A DNA stretch of 64,000 bases from Antennarius striatus (Eukaryota; Chordata; Actinopteri; Lophiiformes; Antennariidae): NCBI RefSeq assembly GCF_040054535.1, contig NC_090796.1, positions 11,698,001 to 11,762,000 of the forward strand, read 5' to 3'. The notes below the pieces were generated by a model, which was not told the DNA's origin, searched no databases, and saw only the letters and a list, made by a program, of their open reading frames with translations. Positions 1 through 18,099 of this stretch are shown piece after piece. Made by a program: the position numbers and the translations under genes. The first letter of the stretch is position 1, and each line of letters begins with the position of its first letter.

Positions 1-456
1 TGAGACGCTTTCAGCTATTGACCTGAGAAACTGGACCACATTGTGAACTATCAGGAGAAATGCCCCATAAAAGCACATCAATATGGCCCATCAATATTAC
101 TGCGAAAGGTTACCTGTGTAGCGTTGGCTTTGTCGCTGTGCATGAGCGTACGCAGATTGATTCAGCAGCTGGAAATGACAGAAAATAAGCCGGAGATGAA
201 GAGCAGAACACGTTGAGGTTGTATTTAGATGCAAGGCCATGAATACTTGGAAGACAAGGCTAACACTGTGATCTTCAGCAAGTATAATGGAGTAAATATT
301 TAGTTGGCATAGTAGCACACAAACTTTTATAAGCTTTTCTTGTTGAGCATTTTAGTGTAGACACAAATGAGACATTTTTAACCCGAGAGGACCCACAGTG
401 ACACCAGTGTGACACGCGCTTTGAATGTCCGTCTCTTCGTTATAAAGCTTTATGTC

Positions 457-480
457 TAATAATAATAATAATAATAATAA
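457..480. repeat. (AAT)n microsatellite
   Basis: Eight tandem TAA/AAT units are read directly from the sequence. This is an ordinary simple repeat with no visible link to a gene. Confidence 0.9.
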
Positions 481-550
481 AAGTGAGTTTTATTTATTCT
501 GAAAAAAACATCAGAATTGTGTTTTATATAGTCCACTTGGTCAGTGGTAT

Positions 551-600
551 AACCCACCCATTTATCCTTATTTTCCTGTAAGGATAAATGGGTGTGGGTT
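551..600. repeat. Inverted repeat (hairpin) with 20-22 nt arms
   Basis: The left arm at 551-570 is the reverse complement of the right arm at 579-600, apart from one extra CA dinucleotide in the right arm. The loop is 8 nt (571-578). The whole structure is about 50 nt, short for a precursor microRNA but typical of a small palindromic insertion or MITE remnant. No function is assigned. Confidence 0.75.
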
Positions 601-2742
601 CTTTAGGGTTTAAGTCATATGGTTCATGGTTCTTAATTGCATTCTAAATTTTACGACAAAAAATTCTCTCTGTGTAGCCTTCAACGTATTGTGTTAGGTT
701 AAACTGATCAATCATTTTTCATCTAGGTTACATCCCTTATCAATTTCTTGTCACAACTCACTCTGTTCTGTTGCTTAATGAACTGACTCAGCGTATAATC
801 ATCACACCACCAGTGGTCAGTCATTGTTTTCATCATCAAGATTCCATTGTTATGATTAAGAGGAATTTTGTGACGATCAATATTCTGAGCATAGTTTTTC
901 AAACAGATACACAAGACATGACATACCCAGGAAATCTCTTAATGTGACATGTTTTTGAATTATTTCATGCTCATCTCCCAGTCTTTTTTAAAAATTTTAA
1001 TCCTCAACACAGGTAGAACCGGGTAGAATCAGCTGGATTACAGTCACAATCGACCACATTTAAAATTCAAAATCAGGAGGAATCAATAGATACGCAGCTG
1101 CTTTTTAATTTTAGTCTTTAAATGTTTGATGTTGCAAAATTACAGCAGTCTGGTAATTTTGCACACGAAAACCTATTTCAATCTTTCCAGCGTTCTGTCA
1201 ATCCTAATTTTTTTAAAAATCTACATTCTAAAAGCCAGGAAAACAAAATTCAGGTTTATTCACATCAACTTTTTAGACCACCTCGCACTACAAAAGCTAT
1301 TGCTGGCAAAGACTGAAGCCAACATTAGCCATGCTTATTGTTCCGCAGCCACAAACATTTGGAAATTATTACAGCTGAATATGCTCTGCACAGCATTCCA
1401 GTGAACTAACAATTACCAAACATTCAGTGGTCTGATTAATTTACTCTATGAATTAAAAGGAATTACAGTTTGATTAAATGAGATTAGATATCTCGACTCG
1501 TGTTAAAACTAAGTTTATCACTTCTTATTTTACAATGTGTGGCAGTACTTAAAGAACATACACATTATTAAGGAGTCAAATTCAACAAGAACAAGAACTA
1601 GTGCAGTCAGAGACTTCTACATCCTGTGATACACCTAAACTCGAAATTTTACCCTGCCCTACTTGCATAAGTCAAAGATCAAAATTTGTGCTCTGACCTA
1701 CTGTCGTTGATCAAAACACTAGCTATAATCTATGGTCTTACTCACACTGCCTTTCTCACTAGTCTTTCTATATTATCCGGTTCCTGAGTGTACCAAAGTT
1801 AAAATTTGCCCCTGAATTTTCTCAAGGTCAAGGTCATCATCTCATTTCCATCCCCTTTGCCGCCTGAGTAATGTGCTTTTTGTTTAATCTTTCTATCTGC
1901 AACGGTTGCGAAGATATTAGGTGGTCATACTAACGGATGACGGCCAAACGACCGAACAGACCCACGAACACTGACAATCACAATACATCACTGCTTTGAA
2001 GCGGGATGTAATAAGGGGGTGCTTATTTTCTATTAAAACTGGCTTTCAACCTATTTCACTTCCATTCCAACAGCTGCAGGACATCCAGAAAAATATCAGC
2101 ACTGTATCAGAAAATAATATTTTTGTGTGGATGGGTGAAGCATGTCTTTGTAGATTTGCAGCCACAGGCACTGTTTTACATATGGTTCGTTTCAGAGGTA
2201 TTTGCCTTATAAGACGTTCAAGATTTGTGCCGCTGTGGCTTAGTTGGTCATCTGTAACTCCATAAATCACACTGGTCTTTGGGTTAAACCTGTTTTTTAT
2301 TCTACAGCTACACAAAGGCAACATGTTTACGTCAAATACCTGTAAAACCAACAACTTTCAGTATCATCTGTACATTGTTTGTGGTATTTAATAGATATTA
2401 CAATACTAACACACCTAGCTACCACAGTAATTACTGCATAATCCCACAGTTAACTAATTCCATTGTTTTGGGGAGCCTTGTAGCCTGATGACGTTGGTAT
2501 TAAGCTCAGAGAAGAACTTTATTGAAGTAGTCTACCACAGAAATGAATGAGAATATTATGCACAATATAAGGCCTAAATTTCAATACATAAGACATGCAT
2601 TCCAGTCCATTTTACATTGTTGGTCAAGGGATGACATATGTGATGCACAATAAATCGTTAATGAGAGCTTTTTCAATGTACTGTAAAACTATTTGGTGTT
2701 GACTCCCTCATCACCATTATTATGTTTCCCTTCTGTTTACAG

Positions 2743-6757
<4,015 letters not shown>

Positions 6758-7150
6758 TTGGATTAACTCCATAAACCTTCAAAGACAGTGTTTCCAATAA
6801 CTGTATACCTTTGCTGATGGCACACGATGGTTAGCAGGTGGGACCATCTGTGGTGACACAAGGACCAATAACAGATGGCTGTTGATTTTGAAAGAACACA
6901 AATAGAACTGCTGAAAAAAATAATACTGACAAGAACAAAAGACATCAAATTATAAAGAAAAAGAGACAAACAAACACAAGTATTGTGAATAAATGTGACT
7001 CAATCAACAGAGACATGACTTGGGGAGTGGGAGCTTGACTTAAACAGTGTATTAAAAAAACATGCCACTATTTAATGGAGCTTCTACTTAGAAACCAAAA
7101 TAGTGTGTCATCTCTATGTTGTTTCTCTATTGTAAAGAAATAAAATTATA
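6758..7150 (+). other. 3' UTR and possible poly(A) site of the left-edge gene
   Basis: After the TGA at 6755-6757 the sequence becomes AT-rich. A canonical AATAAA lies at 7139-7144. This gives a plausible 3' UTR of about 0.4 kb. The assignment depends on the upstream gene model being correct. Confidence 0.35.
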
Positions 7151-9170
7151 TATGTCATATAATATATGTCATATAGACGTATATTTATTTGACAACAATT
7201 GTGACAAAATAAAGACTAACATAACAGTGTTAATTAAGGGCTTTGTTGATCTCAATCTCATTTTGATTACAAGAGCTTGAAAATATTGGATGTTGTATTA
7301 GCAAACTGTTTTCTGAAGTACAGTTCACAAAAGAATCAATACAATTGCCAGAAATGTTCGAATCACATCAGACATAAAATATGCATGGAGTCTTTCCCTC
7401 ATCTTGGTGACAATACAATTGACGGATACACCAATTACTGAAGGTACATTAAGTTCTTCTCAAAACCTGAATCTCAACCTGAAGGAACAAAATAAGAAGA
7501 GGACACTATTTAAAGTGATGATATGGAACAGATTCCATAAGTAAGAAAAAAGCTATTTCATTATATATTCCTTATTTCCCAAGATGCACTTTACAGAGAA
7601 TCCTGAGGCTCCAAAGACAGGAGATCCTTGCATTATAACAATGACCAAGAGCTTTGTAGATGGATCTGAAACACAGCGGCATGTTATCATACAGCTCATT
7701 CTTTACGCCTCATTTAAAGTCTCATTCAACATATTTGTGTTCGCTTAGTTTCTGGTTTTCACTGGTAAGGTAAGTTGTTCAATACTTTCAGATGGGCAAG
7801 TACTTGGATTTCTTCATCACTACTCTCCACAATAAAAATATATTGGTCTATAAGAATGTTTTTATGAAGATTAAAATGAATTCCATTGACCCCTAGGGGC
7901 AAATTGAGTCGAGCATGCTACAAAAGAAAGACAAAATTACCATAAATAGAAAATATTAAGGGGTTTTTAAACAATGATTATCTGCTTGACAGAATTCTCA
8001 CGTTTCACTAATTTTATTATTTTACGTTTATAAATTTACATCCTGTATTTACCCTGCAATGCATGGCTACAAAGGGAAGGTGTGCAAATAGACATATGTG
8101 CCGTATTAAAGGAAAACCCAAATAAATAAGTGGAGAAATATCTTGAATGCAGATACTTGCACGCGGTGCTCGAGAGGCCATCCAATGCTTGCTAATCTGT
8201 TCTCAACCCGACTGCATATGGGAAATGGTAGACTTTAGCTTCCCACCTTCTTCATCAAAACAGTAAATAAGGAAATGTCTGAAGGAATTATGTTGTTTAT
8301 TCTAGCAGCATTTTTCTACACCCAGTCTATTTCAAGGAGCACTGAGATTGAATATTTGTTGCATGCAACATTGTCATTGACTGAGATTAAATGCAAAGAG
8401 CTGATGGGAAACAGACCAAGCTAATGTAATACAGTCAAGTCTCATTTGTAGGATCAACAACCATTTCTAGAAATCTCAAGAAAACAAACACAAGACAACA
8501 AGCACCAAGGCTTGAATGACAAATGTAAAGATTCACAACAAATTTGCACCGGAAAATAAGAATCTCACACTTACGCTTTAGCTTCTGGATTCTGGAGAAT
8601 TAAGTAGCTTAAAAGCCTGGCAGAGACGAAGGAAACACAAAACGGTGCAAAACTAGCAACAAAGCTTCCATTGGTTCACCTAGCCTTTGATGGGGCCTAT
8701 AAGTTACATTTGAATGCGTCTCGAAGATTTCTTATACTAAGTGGCCAACTGGCATGTAAGTCTCTGTGAGGAATTTCCCTCCGTACCAGCTGATGGTGGT
8801 AATTTCAGCAGTTAGAAAGGGAAGCTTTTTTTTTTTTTCGACGGAGCAGTGTCTGACTCTCATTTTCTCTTCTCTAGCACTGATTCAGATTTAACTGATC
8901 AACTCCAGTGAGTGACACCAGTGGGCTTGCCAAAGAACATGTCTAATTGGCCATAAATGCAAAGACAACTATTGCCAACTGCACAGGACACACCGACAAA
9001 GGAGAGGGCCACAGATGCTTATTGACAGCCTGCCTTTGGCCCACAGTCTTGGTTTTTTTTTTTATGTTCTCCGGATGGCCATTAAACATAATTTTAATTG
9101 ATGGTTACTTTGACCCATATGGTAAATGTGTTTGAATAAGCAATTCTTTGTTTACAGGTCACCATCAGCT

Positions 9171-9280
9171 TAAGGCCCCATCCACACGATGACAGATTTT
9201 TTTAAAACGCCACTTTTTTGTTGCGTTTACGCCTTCTGTCCACACGACAACGCAGATATCCGGAACGAAAACGCAGCTTA
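9171..9280 (-). repeat. Teleost dispersed repeat (CCACACGA-type)
   Basis: The block contains two copies of a 'tccacacga' word about 55 bp apart and a GCGTTT/AAACGC-rich body, the pattern of a family met often in fish intergenic DNA. On the minus strand it reads as an AACGCAG-type sequence. The family name is not known to me with certainty. Identification is from memory of the pattern, not from a search. Confidence 0.45.
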
Positions 9281-12200
9281 AAATATATAAAATCTGGAAA
9301 CTATGTGGCACTAATAAGAAGCTGAGTGAAACTGAAAGGAAAGGGATCAGTCTTTGATCACAACTTGTGCTGTATGCTGAAAACACTACTCAAAATATGC
9401 CTAAGCTTGATGTTTGCTGGCTGGCTTCTCCTGCTGACAACTGAGCAAAGGAACCAAGAAAAGATCTGTCTGAAGCCACAATGAATTGTTGAACTGACAC
9501 TGTTACTGTAATTGAGACTCTGTAAAGAGAATACTGGGAATGAGTAGCAGCCAAGGTTCAGTTAATCGAAGACAGATCTATAATGACACATTGTTACTCA
9601 TTGAATGGGCACTCAGATATTTTCTAAAAGACTTATACTTCAAGAGAATTTATATTATGTTAAAATCAGGTCACATCTAAGGTTGTGTTTAACCATAATA
9701 AAATCATTGAAAGAAGGACAAGAAATGGAACTTATCATTTGAAGGTGAAACAAATGCCAAAAAACTGCAACACAAAAGGCACAACCAGTACATGGTTGTA
9801 TGAAGACAGTTCTTTAAATAAATACTTTTATTTGTGAATCAGGTTTAAAATTTAAATGAACCATGTCAAATGGGAGAGACGGAACCAACTCTTAGATCCT
9901 TCACCTCACCATTTCCTGGTGGGGGATAACAAAGGCTGGAATTCACCAATGTGGAGGAGAGCATCTTTGTAATGGTGTTGCAATTCGCACAACAAAGAAA
10001 AAGAATAAAAAGTAGGTGTCCTCATTATCTGAAAGGGGGTGGAGCGATAGCCACTTGATTAATTCTCAGTAGTGTTGACTCTTTTATCTTTCTAAGGACT
10101 GTTGCACACATACTGATGCTCTTCTATAAGTGAGAAAGGCATACTCACATGCCAGAGGTGCAGAGGGACAATGAGATTCCCCACCAGATGCCATGGAGAT
10201 TTTGAGGCCAGCAGGCCAGCAGGTGTAATGCAGCCCAACCGATGTTGATGTCTGATTACATTTCTCACCAGCTCCCTGTGACATGGGACATCAGGTGATA
10301 TTTACCATATTCCATGGTGGTGTTAATACATGCGAACATTCCTTTCCTGAAATGAAATACAATTTGCTTGTTTTTTTACCTGACAACTGCTGTGGTAATG
10401 TGTAAGCCGATGTATTAATTCAAGCATAATCTCCACTTGTAAGATCCAAAAGTAACATTAAATGGCTGGGTATTTTGTCTACACGATGCATTGATATGGC
10501 TTCTTTCTAAAGCTGATGAATGTTTAATGCTTTAAACATCTGTGATTTTGCTTTGCCTTTGTGCTTCTCACCTTCAGCAAAAATAGAATGTTGCAACAGA
10601 TCCACTAGCTGTATTGTCCAGTGTGGGAGGAGAGGTGAAATTTTTGGGGCATATGAAGGACATAAATTTAACTCTCTCTGCACTGTTCAAGACTCTTTCA
10701 TAAAATATTGTTACTGTGCAAAACAGCAATGGTTTTACAGGGCGGATTGGTCTGCTTGTCCGTCAGTGTGTCATTTAAAGAATGTTCAGGAAACAATGTT
10801 AGCTCAAAACCCTGTTGTATAACCCTACATTCAGTTGCACCAAACATTACTATAACATTTTTTCCTTGTTTTTCTCCATTTGTAGTGTGAGTTCGTTAGT
10901 TACAAAAATGAGAAAGGATTTCTTTTTAAATTAGAAAATATTTCATATTACATCAACCAAAATAGGTCAAAACCAATTTTGTGTCTGCGGTGTCGGGGCC
11001 TTAATGCCACTGCTTTTAACATAAGAGGTTTCTTTCTTTGTGGCTGCTGGACAATGATTATTCTGACAGCTCATTCCTTCCCCCATTAAACTCCAGCATC
11101 GCTGCCCTGGAAATATCTCATAAGATCCAATGGCAGTTATGGTTAACTGTTTATGAAGGCGAAACAAGAGCTAATTTTTTCCACTGTGGAACACTTACAG
11201 TGTATCAGCTCATGTAGCATGAGATTTAGATTCACAGAGATTAACAGGACAATAAAACCCACTGGTCGTTTATCAATGGAATGGACAGGAGCTCAAACAA
11301 AGGTAACACATCAGGGTAATTTAAAAAGTTACTGAATAAATTCCAAGATGCTGGTCTCAATAGTGCTGTCACTTTTTGAATCTGCCTGCATATATGACAC
11401 AAGCAGAAAAGCATGAGATGCCTCTGAAATTCAGAATTTCAGGCATAAAAACAGTATGCTAAATTTTAGAATTTTCAGCGTCATGCTGAAAAATAAAATA
11501 TCAAATAATTACATCATGACAGTCTAATCACCCTGACCTGGTCTTTGTTTTTTATAGAGCATTAGAAAATATTAGTATACCACGAGGACAACTATCTTAA
11601 ACCTGCTAATTATACCTGCTGATGGCCCAAAGAGGTGGAAGGAAGTGATGCTACAGTACCTCTAAAAGTGTCACATTATGAATCAGGAGCAAAGAAATTG
11701 AAATAAAATAAAGAGAGTAGAAAATCTTAAAACAGTAGCTGGTGCATGTTGTTCGTGTCTTTGAAAAGAGGCTGGATCAATACCTAGATAAAACTTTAAC
11801 AAGCATACAGAGATGAAACTGGAGCACAACTGTAGGTGTTTCAGAAAGAGACAAATGAACACAACGAAATGGTGAAAATACTCTGCATTTACAAAAGATA
11901 AGTGACACAACAGGGGCACTTCAGGGCCAAGCAGATTTTAACTGGGGCCTAGTGCCTCTCTGGCTCGGCCCCTGGATCTGTCCATGTATTCATGTTGTGC
12001 TGTACTTAAATAACACACAATTTTTTCAAAAACCTACACCGATCTTGTTTTTGTACAGTGAAGAAAAAAATCAAATCCTTTCAGACTCTAGGAAAAACTC
12101 TTCACAAAACATTTGTCTCAAGTTTGGATCTTTTTTTGCAATGTTTGTAGTCTATACACTACTAAACTGCTGACAAGAAGACATGCTTCATGTTTTTATG

Positions 12201-15200
12201 TGGATTCCCCACAGCACATGCAGTGTATACTGTAAACCCAAAGGCAAGGTTATGATTACTGGGATATTCACAGGCAAAGGCCTGTTGTTCCCTTGTGACT
12301 CCGAAGTCAGCGTGCAAGACAGATTGCAGTCCTGACCTCTAACTTTTTTTCATATCTGCATCTTGACATCCTTTGCACAGGCTGTCACTTTAGTATTCTG
12401 CTGAGTGCAAAGTGCAAAAAAGTTCATAAGACATTGAGCGAAAGAAGAGAAATTATTTTTTTTCTCCCCAATTCTACTTTTTTCTAAGACATTATTAAGA
12501 ATCATCCAAGGGAAAAGCTGTTCATTACAGTAGAAAGATTATTATTTAATCTTGATCTTTACACCTCCAGACTTCACTTTGGCACAGCAAAATTCTGCAA
12601 AATTAACTTTCAGTTAAATTAACATATATTCCAGAAATATCAGAATTGCTCATAAAGGTCACTATAATTTTAACTACTGTAAATAGAAATCCCCTTTATA
12701 TTTCAAGGTTTTGCGAATGTATCACTATTTAATTAAGCAGTGTCATGGCAAGAGACTAACCTGGCCAATCACTGAGTGTCTGTGGCCCCAGTCTTTGAGA
12801 CATCTCCCAGCTGCGGCTTTTTGGCTGATTGAGCATTTTATATTGGCAACAGAGCTCATCATTGAGAGAAATCATTCTGATTCATTTTTTAGCTGACAAC
12901 CAATCAGTTCAATAGAGAAGGAAACAGAAGTGAGAAAGCAAGCATGACACTACAATCAAGACAGCACTTGCATGAGAGGTTTTTCTTCATTTTCCTTTAT
13001 CATTCCAAAGCACAAATATTGTCAGCGCTGCATGACCATCTGAAAAGTGTTGCACAAGAGTGGGGTGAAATGGTTGGAAAACAGTGCTTCAACACAACAA
13101 TATATATTTGCTGTCCTGCCGTATGTTTTTCTGGCTTCATTTTTTTAGAGAATAGAGACAACTGCCACCAGCTGGCATGGAGTTAGTTCTAATCTGGAAC
13201 ATGCAAAAGTGTTTCTAAGGCATTTGGAAATACGACCCATAGCTAATATTTTGCTTTGATTACATCATGCCTTGGCCTTTCCCCTTAATAGTTCCTAATT
13301 GTATGTAGATTAACTATTTCACCTGCTCTGCAGTGTCCTGATTACTCACCAACTGCTGAGAATTGTTCTTGTCTATTTAAGGAAAAACTCTCCTGACAAC
13401 TCTTGTCAGTCTTCCTGCTCTACCGATTGAATAGGAGAGAGTTATTAAGAGAGATTTTTCTGCCCTGATTCAGATTACCAGCCAGTTAATTCATTTCCAT
13501 CAGTTGCCCTGCCCTTCAGGGTCATCAGTTTTTCTTGGTTGAAACAAAACAGTACTGTACAAATGAGTTGCCCTACACTGTATAGCTGTATATATTTTTT
13601 AATTGAACAAATTTATTTTATGAAACTGTATAAAAGGTATGATTTTGAGTTAACACTATATTCTCATACAGATGAAAAATGTACTTGCAGATGTGATTGT
13701 GCGCAGCAAAAATGCAATAATGATGGTAGAAGTGATCCATTTTAAGAAATGAATCAAAGCTTTGCAGCCTCATTGCATCAGGCCATTATCACATCAAATG
13801 CAATTTTGAATGTTGCTTTTCCTTTGCTGGAGAGTAAAAAAAAAGAATTCTGCACCAGGTTCAGCAGTGATGACCAGATTTTTAAGCACTTTTAGAAAAA
13901 ATAAGGACTGGGGTGAAAATTGGTTTTATGTTGGCTCGGTGGTCGATTACACTCATGTGTAATGTAGGTCAGACAAAGGCCTGTGAGGTCTAAAAAGAAA
14001 TCTCATTTCCACCATGTGGAACTTGAAAAATAGAAGTAACTGCATGAATATGGCTCTGACACCTTTTAGCTTCTGAGTGGCCTGGGTCAAGTCTACGAGT
14101 GCTGAAAGCAAAGATCGTGCAGGATCAGTTGGAAAGAAAGGAAGAAGTAAGCTCCCTTCCTACTTCAGCAGCTTGATAGTGAGTTCTGTTAGTGAATGTC
14201 AACACTGCAATCCCCTCTCCTTCTTTTATAGAGGATGTGTCAAAGAATCTCATAAGATGAGCTTCTAATTCATTCTTCCCATGAGAGACCACTATGACTG
14301 ATGGCTTCGCTCCTCTAGAGCAGGTGATATTAGTGAAGATGAATGGTAGGATCATCTCCAGAGAAAAGAAGAAGCACAATGTGAAAATGAAAGAGGACAA
14401 AAATCAAAAGACATCTTTAAATACCGGTCATATTGATGGATGTAAAAGCCTTGCTGTGTTCTATGGAATCCAGACCTTCTCAAATTTTTATAATACAATG
14501 GCTTATATGAGCCATCGCATTTTTTTACATATTTGGCAATAATGGGACAATAGATATGACACAGAACAGCAAAGGAAATTGTGTTGTGTGTTTCTGTGCT
14601 CTTGAATTTACTTCTTTTATTAACTAATAGCTAGAGTAGTAGACAGCCGTTGCACACAAACAGAGTGTTGCCATGTAGCAGCTACAAATGCTGTCCTCAT
14701 AAATAATACAAAGTTCTGCAAGTGTAAACTACCAGAGTACTCCTATCTCCTTACCTTGACTACCATAGTCCCAGCAAATCAGTCCAAGAGAGGCAACAGG
14801 GAGTGACACCATGCATGGACAGAGAGAAACCCAAATGGTACAATGCAATACATGCTGCCTTCTTCCATAAAATTCATTCCTTTTTTGTTGACTGAGTCAC
14901 AATTCCAGCAACACCACAGCACAAATCACACAACTTTGTACAATCGATAAGATGACACACACAGCTTATGACCCCAATGAAGCAGTTTGTAGTTTTAGGA
15001 AAAAAACACAAAATCTGGAATTGTTTAAAATTTGGTCAACTTTCGGACATAAAGTGATTTTGATGTTAGGAGTTCAGGCTTTCTGGGACTGTTGACTCAT
15101 CAATGCACAATTTTGGAGATACAAAGATTCTGGCATTTTGTGGTCATATTAGAGTCCGTGCCTGGCATCCTTGGAAGTTAGTTTTGACTCACCACAGCGT

Positions 15201-17268
15201 AGACCCCTTTGAGAGTCTTGGAACTGTCTGTCTTAACACTGCTTGGAGAGTACTTTCACAAATTATGGTGTAGAAGTGCCTTTCTCCATGCGTTTTTTAC
15301 AGCAGCCCAACTGTGACCTATCCTCCCAATAAACAGAGGGAAACTGGACCCGGAAAGGCACCCACTTTGCCCCTTTTCAGCCAGTTGTGTCATACATTTT
15401 GACCCAGGGTTACCAGCATGGTTCCTGACTGTTTTGCACAGGAACATCCACGTAGACCAACATCTCAGTTCTACCTGCCCCATTAGATCACAGGGGTAAC
15501 CAAGCATGCATTTTTAGCAGCAGGTATACACATCCCCCTTGCCATATGGGCACTTTCCACTCGCTGAGTTGTGACCTTCTCCACGCTGAGGAAGGGGGTA
15601 TCCCTCATTTTTCCATGGTTCTCGCTGATAGGTGGACGAAGTTCCCAAACAGGCCAAGTACCTTGACTGTCACTGGCCATTGTTGGGGTATTGTCTATAT
15701 CTGTCAGATAGAGTGGCGCCTGGCAGGCTAACCTGAGTGACTCTTACACCCCTAAGGTTGCTGGTCTCTGTCTGTGCAAAGGTGCATTCCTGCTACCTTG
15801 GAGGTTTTCACACATTATAATTTAGTTATTATTTTCGTGCAGTCTTGTTGCCTTTTACTAAAAAAAGGTGACATTACAGCTGTTTTTTAATGCAAATGAA
15901 AATAAATATTCCACTAATATCTCTTTCAACATTAAAATATACCTACTCCAAAAAACAAACAAACACGGGCCTCATCTACTTCAAATTAAAATAAGCTAAA
16001 ATTTTGAATTCATAGCTTTTACTTTCACCTTGAACTCATGCTGAGATGTTGAGATAATACACAGAATTAGACACACTCATTTTTGCTCTCATGTTACCAC
16101 TTACACACCAGCTTTTCCTAGTAATACAGACATTGTACCAAGTGAAGATCGTTCATATGATTCACTAATGAGAAACAGGCCGTCTGCTTCATTCAGTTAA
16201 ACTAATGATGCAACCATTAAGTGCATGCTAATAAGATTCCCCTTTAATTTTCTGGGTGAAGTGAATTCAGAGGAGACCTTCTTTCTTTGAAATAGTTTTA
16301 GACTTTGACACAAAGAAGTAGATGATACACAAGAAAAAAAAAATAGAGATATTCCCCTACTTCTTTATGGTATAGGAAGTTGAACCTGGGTGTGAAAACT
16401 TATTTAGCATATTTGAAGACATGTAGAATGAGATACTAGCCCATTAAATTCTTAGTAATTCTTTTAAAAGAAAATGACAGACATCAAAGTTCATCTCTGA
16501 CAACACAAACCAAGCATTTAATAATTCAGATATTCTCAATGCTGAGATATCCTTATTAATTAATCGCAACAGTTCGTATTTGTTACTAAGTTATTAAGAA
16601 TCCATATCTATTGTGCCCTATCAATGAATTAATTTAGTCTATTAAATACAGGATAGATTTTCAAACAATCTTTTCCAAAAACAATGTAGATACAAGACTT
16701 CCCTTCTAAAAGCTCAAATCTTTCAATGATTTGGTTGAGGGACCAAAACTGCTTGTCACCTCAAAATGTTGTTTTTATTCTCTATTTTTAATGTATTTCT
16801 TGTTTTTATTTCTGAGATACTTATTTCAGCATTATTCCTTCATTATGAGCTACCCCAATGTACTATGAAAATGAACATTTGTAAGTCGTTACACACTTAG
16901 GATGAAGTTTTTAACATTCAGGTGGTTATCCTTCATTTTCCAAGTATTCTGCCATTAACATTATCCCTAGGGGTTGTTGACAAACATGAAAGCAACCAGC
17001 ATGGGTTTATTTTCCAGAGGAAACTCAATTCCTGTCCTGCAGGGTTTAAGATGAGGGCCATCAAAGCCTGTGTAGTATGCAAAATGACTGACAATGCTAT
17101 ATTTCGCTTAGGTAGTTCTTTAATCAAGTCATGAGAGTTGAACAGATACTGACAAATTTCACTGTACTAAGTCGTGTGACACTGTGACAGCTGACAGCAG
17201 GGAGCCTAATACACCCCTCACAATTCACTGCATTGATTTTGATTAATTAGGAAGTCTTCATGCTAGCA

Positions 17269-17296
17269 CTTTGAAAGCTGATCTTTGAAAGCTGAT
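17269..17296 (+). repeat. Perfect tandem duplication of a 14-mer with TCF/LEF-like core
   Basis: The 14-mer CTTTGAAAGCTGAT occurs at 17269-17282 and again at 17283-17296 with no gap. CTTTGAA resembles the TCF/LEF binding core. The surrounding DNA (17230-17340) is rich in ATTA words. Two adjacent sites could form a regulatory element, but no target gene can be assigned. Confidence 0.5.
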
Positions 17297-18099
17297 TAAG
17301 GCCAACTCTTTCAGCTTTGCTGTCAGTTGAAAATAAAATCAACCAGGAGCAAAAATAAGCGAAGAAGATGTAATCTGAGATGTACTCTGTGATCTGGAAA
17401 CACATATTAGGCTGTTACAGGCCGACTGAAATTCCCAATTGTTGCCGTGGAAACAGAAAAAAAACTGAGTTCCTGAATGAGAAAAGACACCACTCCATCT
17501 GGTTTGATGTTAGCGTCACAGAATGGATCAGAATGTCATCGTTCCTCTTTCCGTTTGTTTTCCTTTGCTCCATTCTTTTCTTGGCCTCACACATACCACA
17601 GCACATTAACATGTGACGCTCCAACACAACATGTACAGTACATAAACATTAACTCCAGAGTTTCCAGGTAGTAGGCAAACACATGGTGAGGTAAATATTT
17701 TTAGATCTAGGTGTCAACTTGTTAACTGGTGTAAATAATGAGTATTCAAATTACTTTGGATCCTAGAGACAAATTAAGCTGTGATCCATGTACAGTACTC
17801 ATTTTATACTGGCTTTCATTTGTGGGAGTTTTATGATTAAAAATAAATGAGCTATTCTCTTTTTGAAGTGAATCCTGCCATTCTTTTTTTCATGTAAACC
17901 TCCACAAATATTTTGCTGAAAATTCACCAAACCTTCTGTTGGCATTTGGATAGAGTAAACTAAGTCATCTAAGAATTTTTCACAGATGCCTTAAATACTT
18001 TTTAGTTGCTATCATCTTGTTAATTTAATAAATGGTCCCAGTTCCAGTATTGAATAGGTTTACTCCCACTCAATCCACTCATTTTGGTCACCTGTTGCT

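Larger units (their letters stand above)
1..2742. other. Non-coding, probably intron of the left-edge gene
   Basis: No exon with a convincing reading frame and splice sites was found here. It is AT-rich and holds an (AAT)n run at 457-480 and a near-perfect hairpin at 551-600. The exon that follows at 2743 begins in phase 2, so an upstream exon of the same gene must lie further left, either outside the window or unrecognised here. Confidence 0.4.
7151..18099. other. Intergenic desert, no gene seen
   Basis: No exon of a recognisable protein and no RNA gene was found on either strand. Open frames are short, lack splice context and show no conserved motif. The block includes a teleost dispersed repeat at 9171-9280, a moderately GC-rich stretch at about 15160-15800 of unclear origin, a perfect 14-bp tandem duplication at 17269-17296, and stretches such as 12710-12900 and 13250-13420 whose mixed composition and clustered ATTA- and CAAT-like words resemble conserved non-coding DNA. 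That last point is an impression only. Confidence 0.5.
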
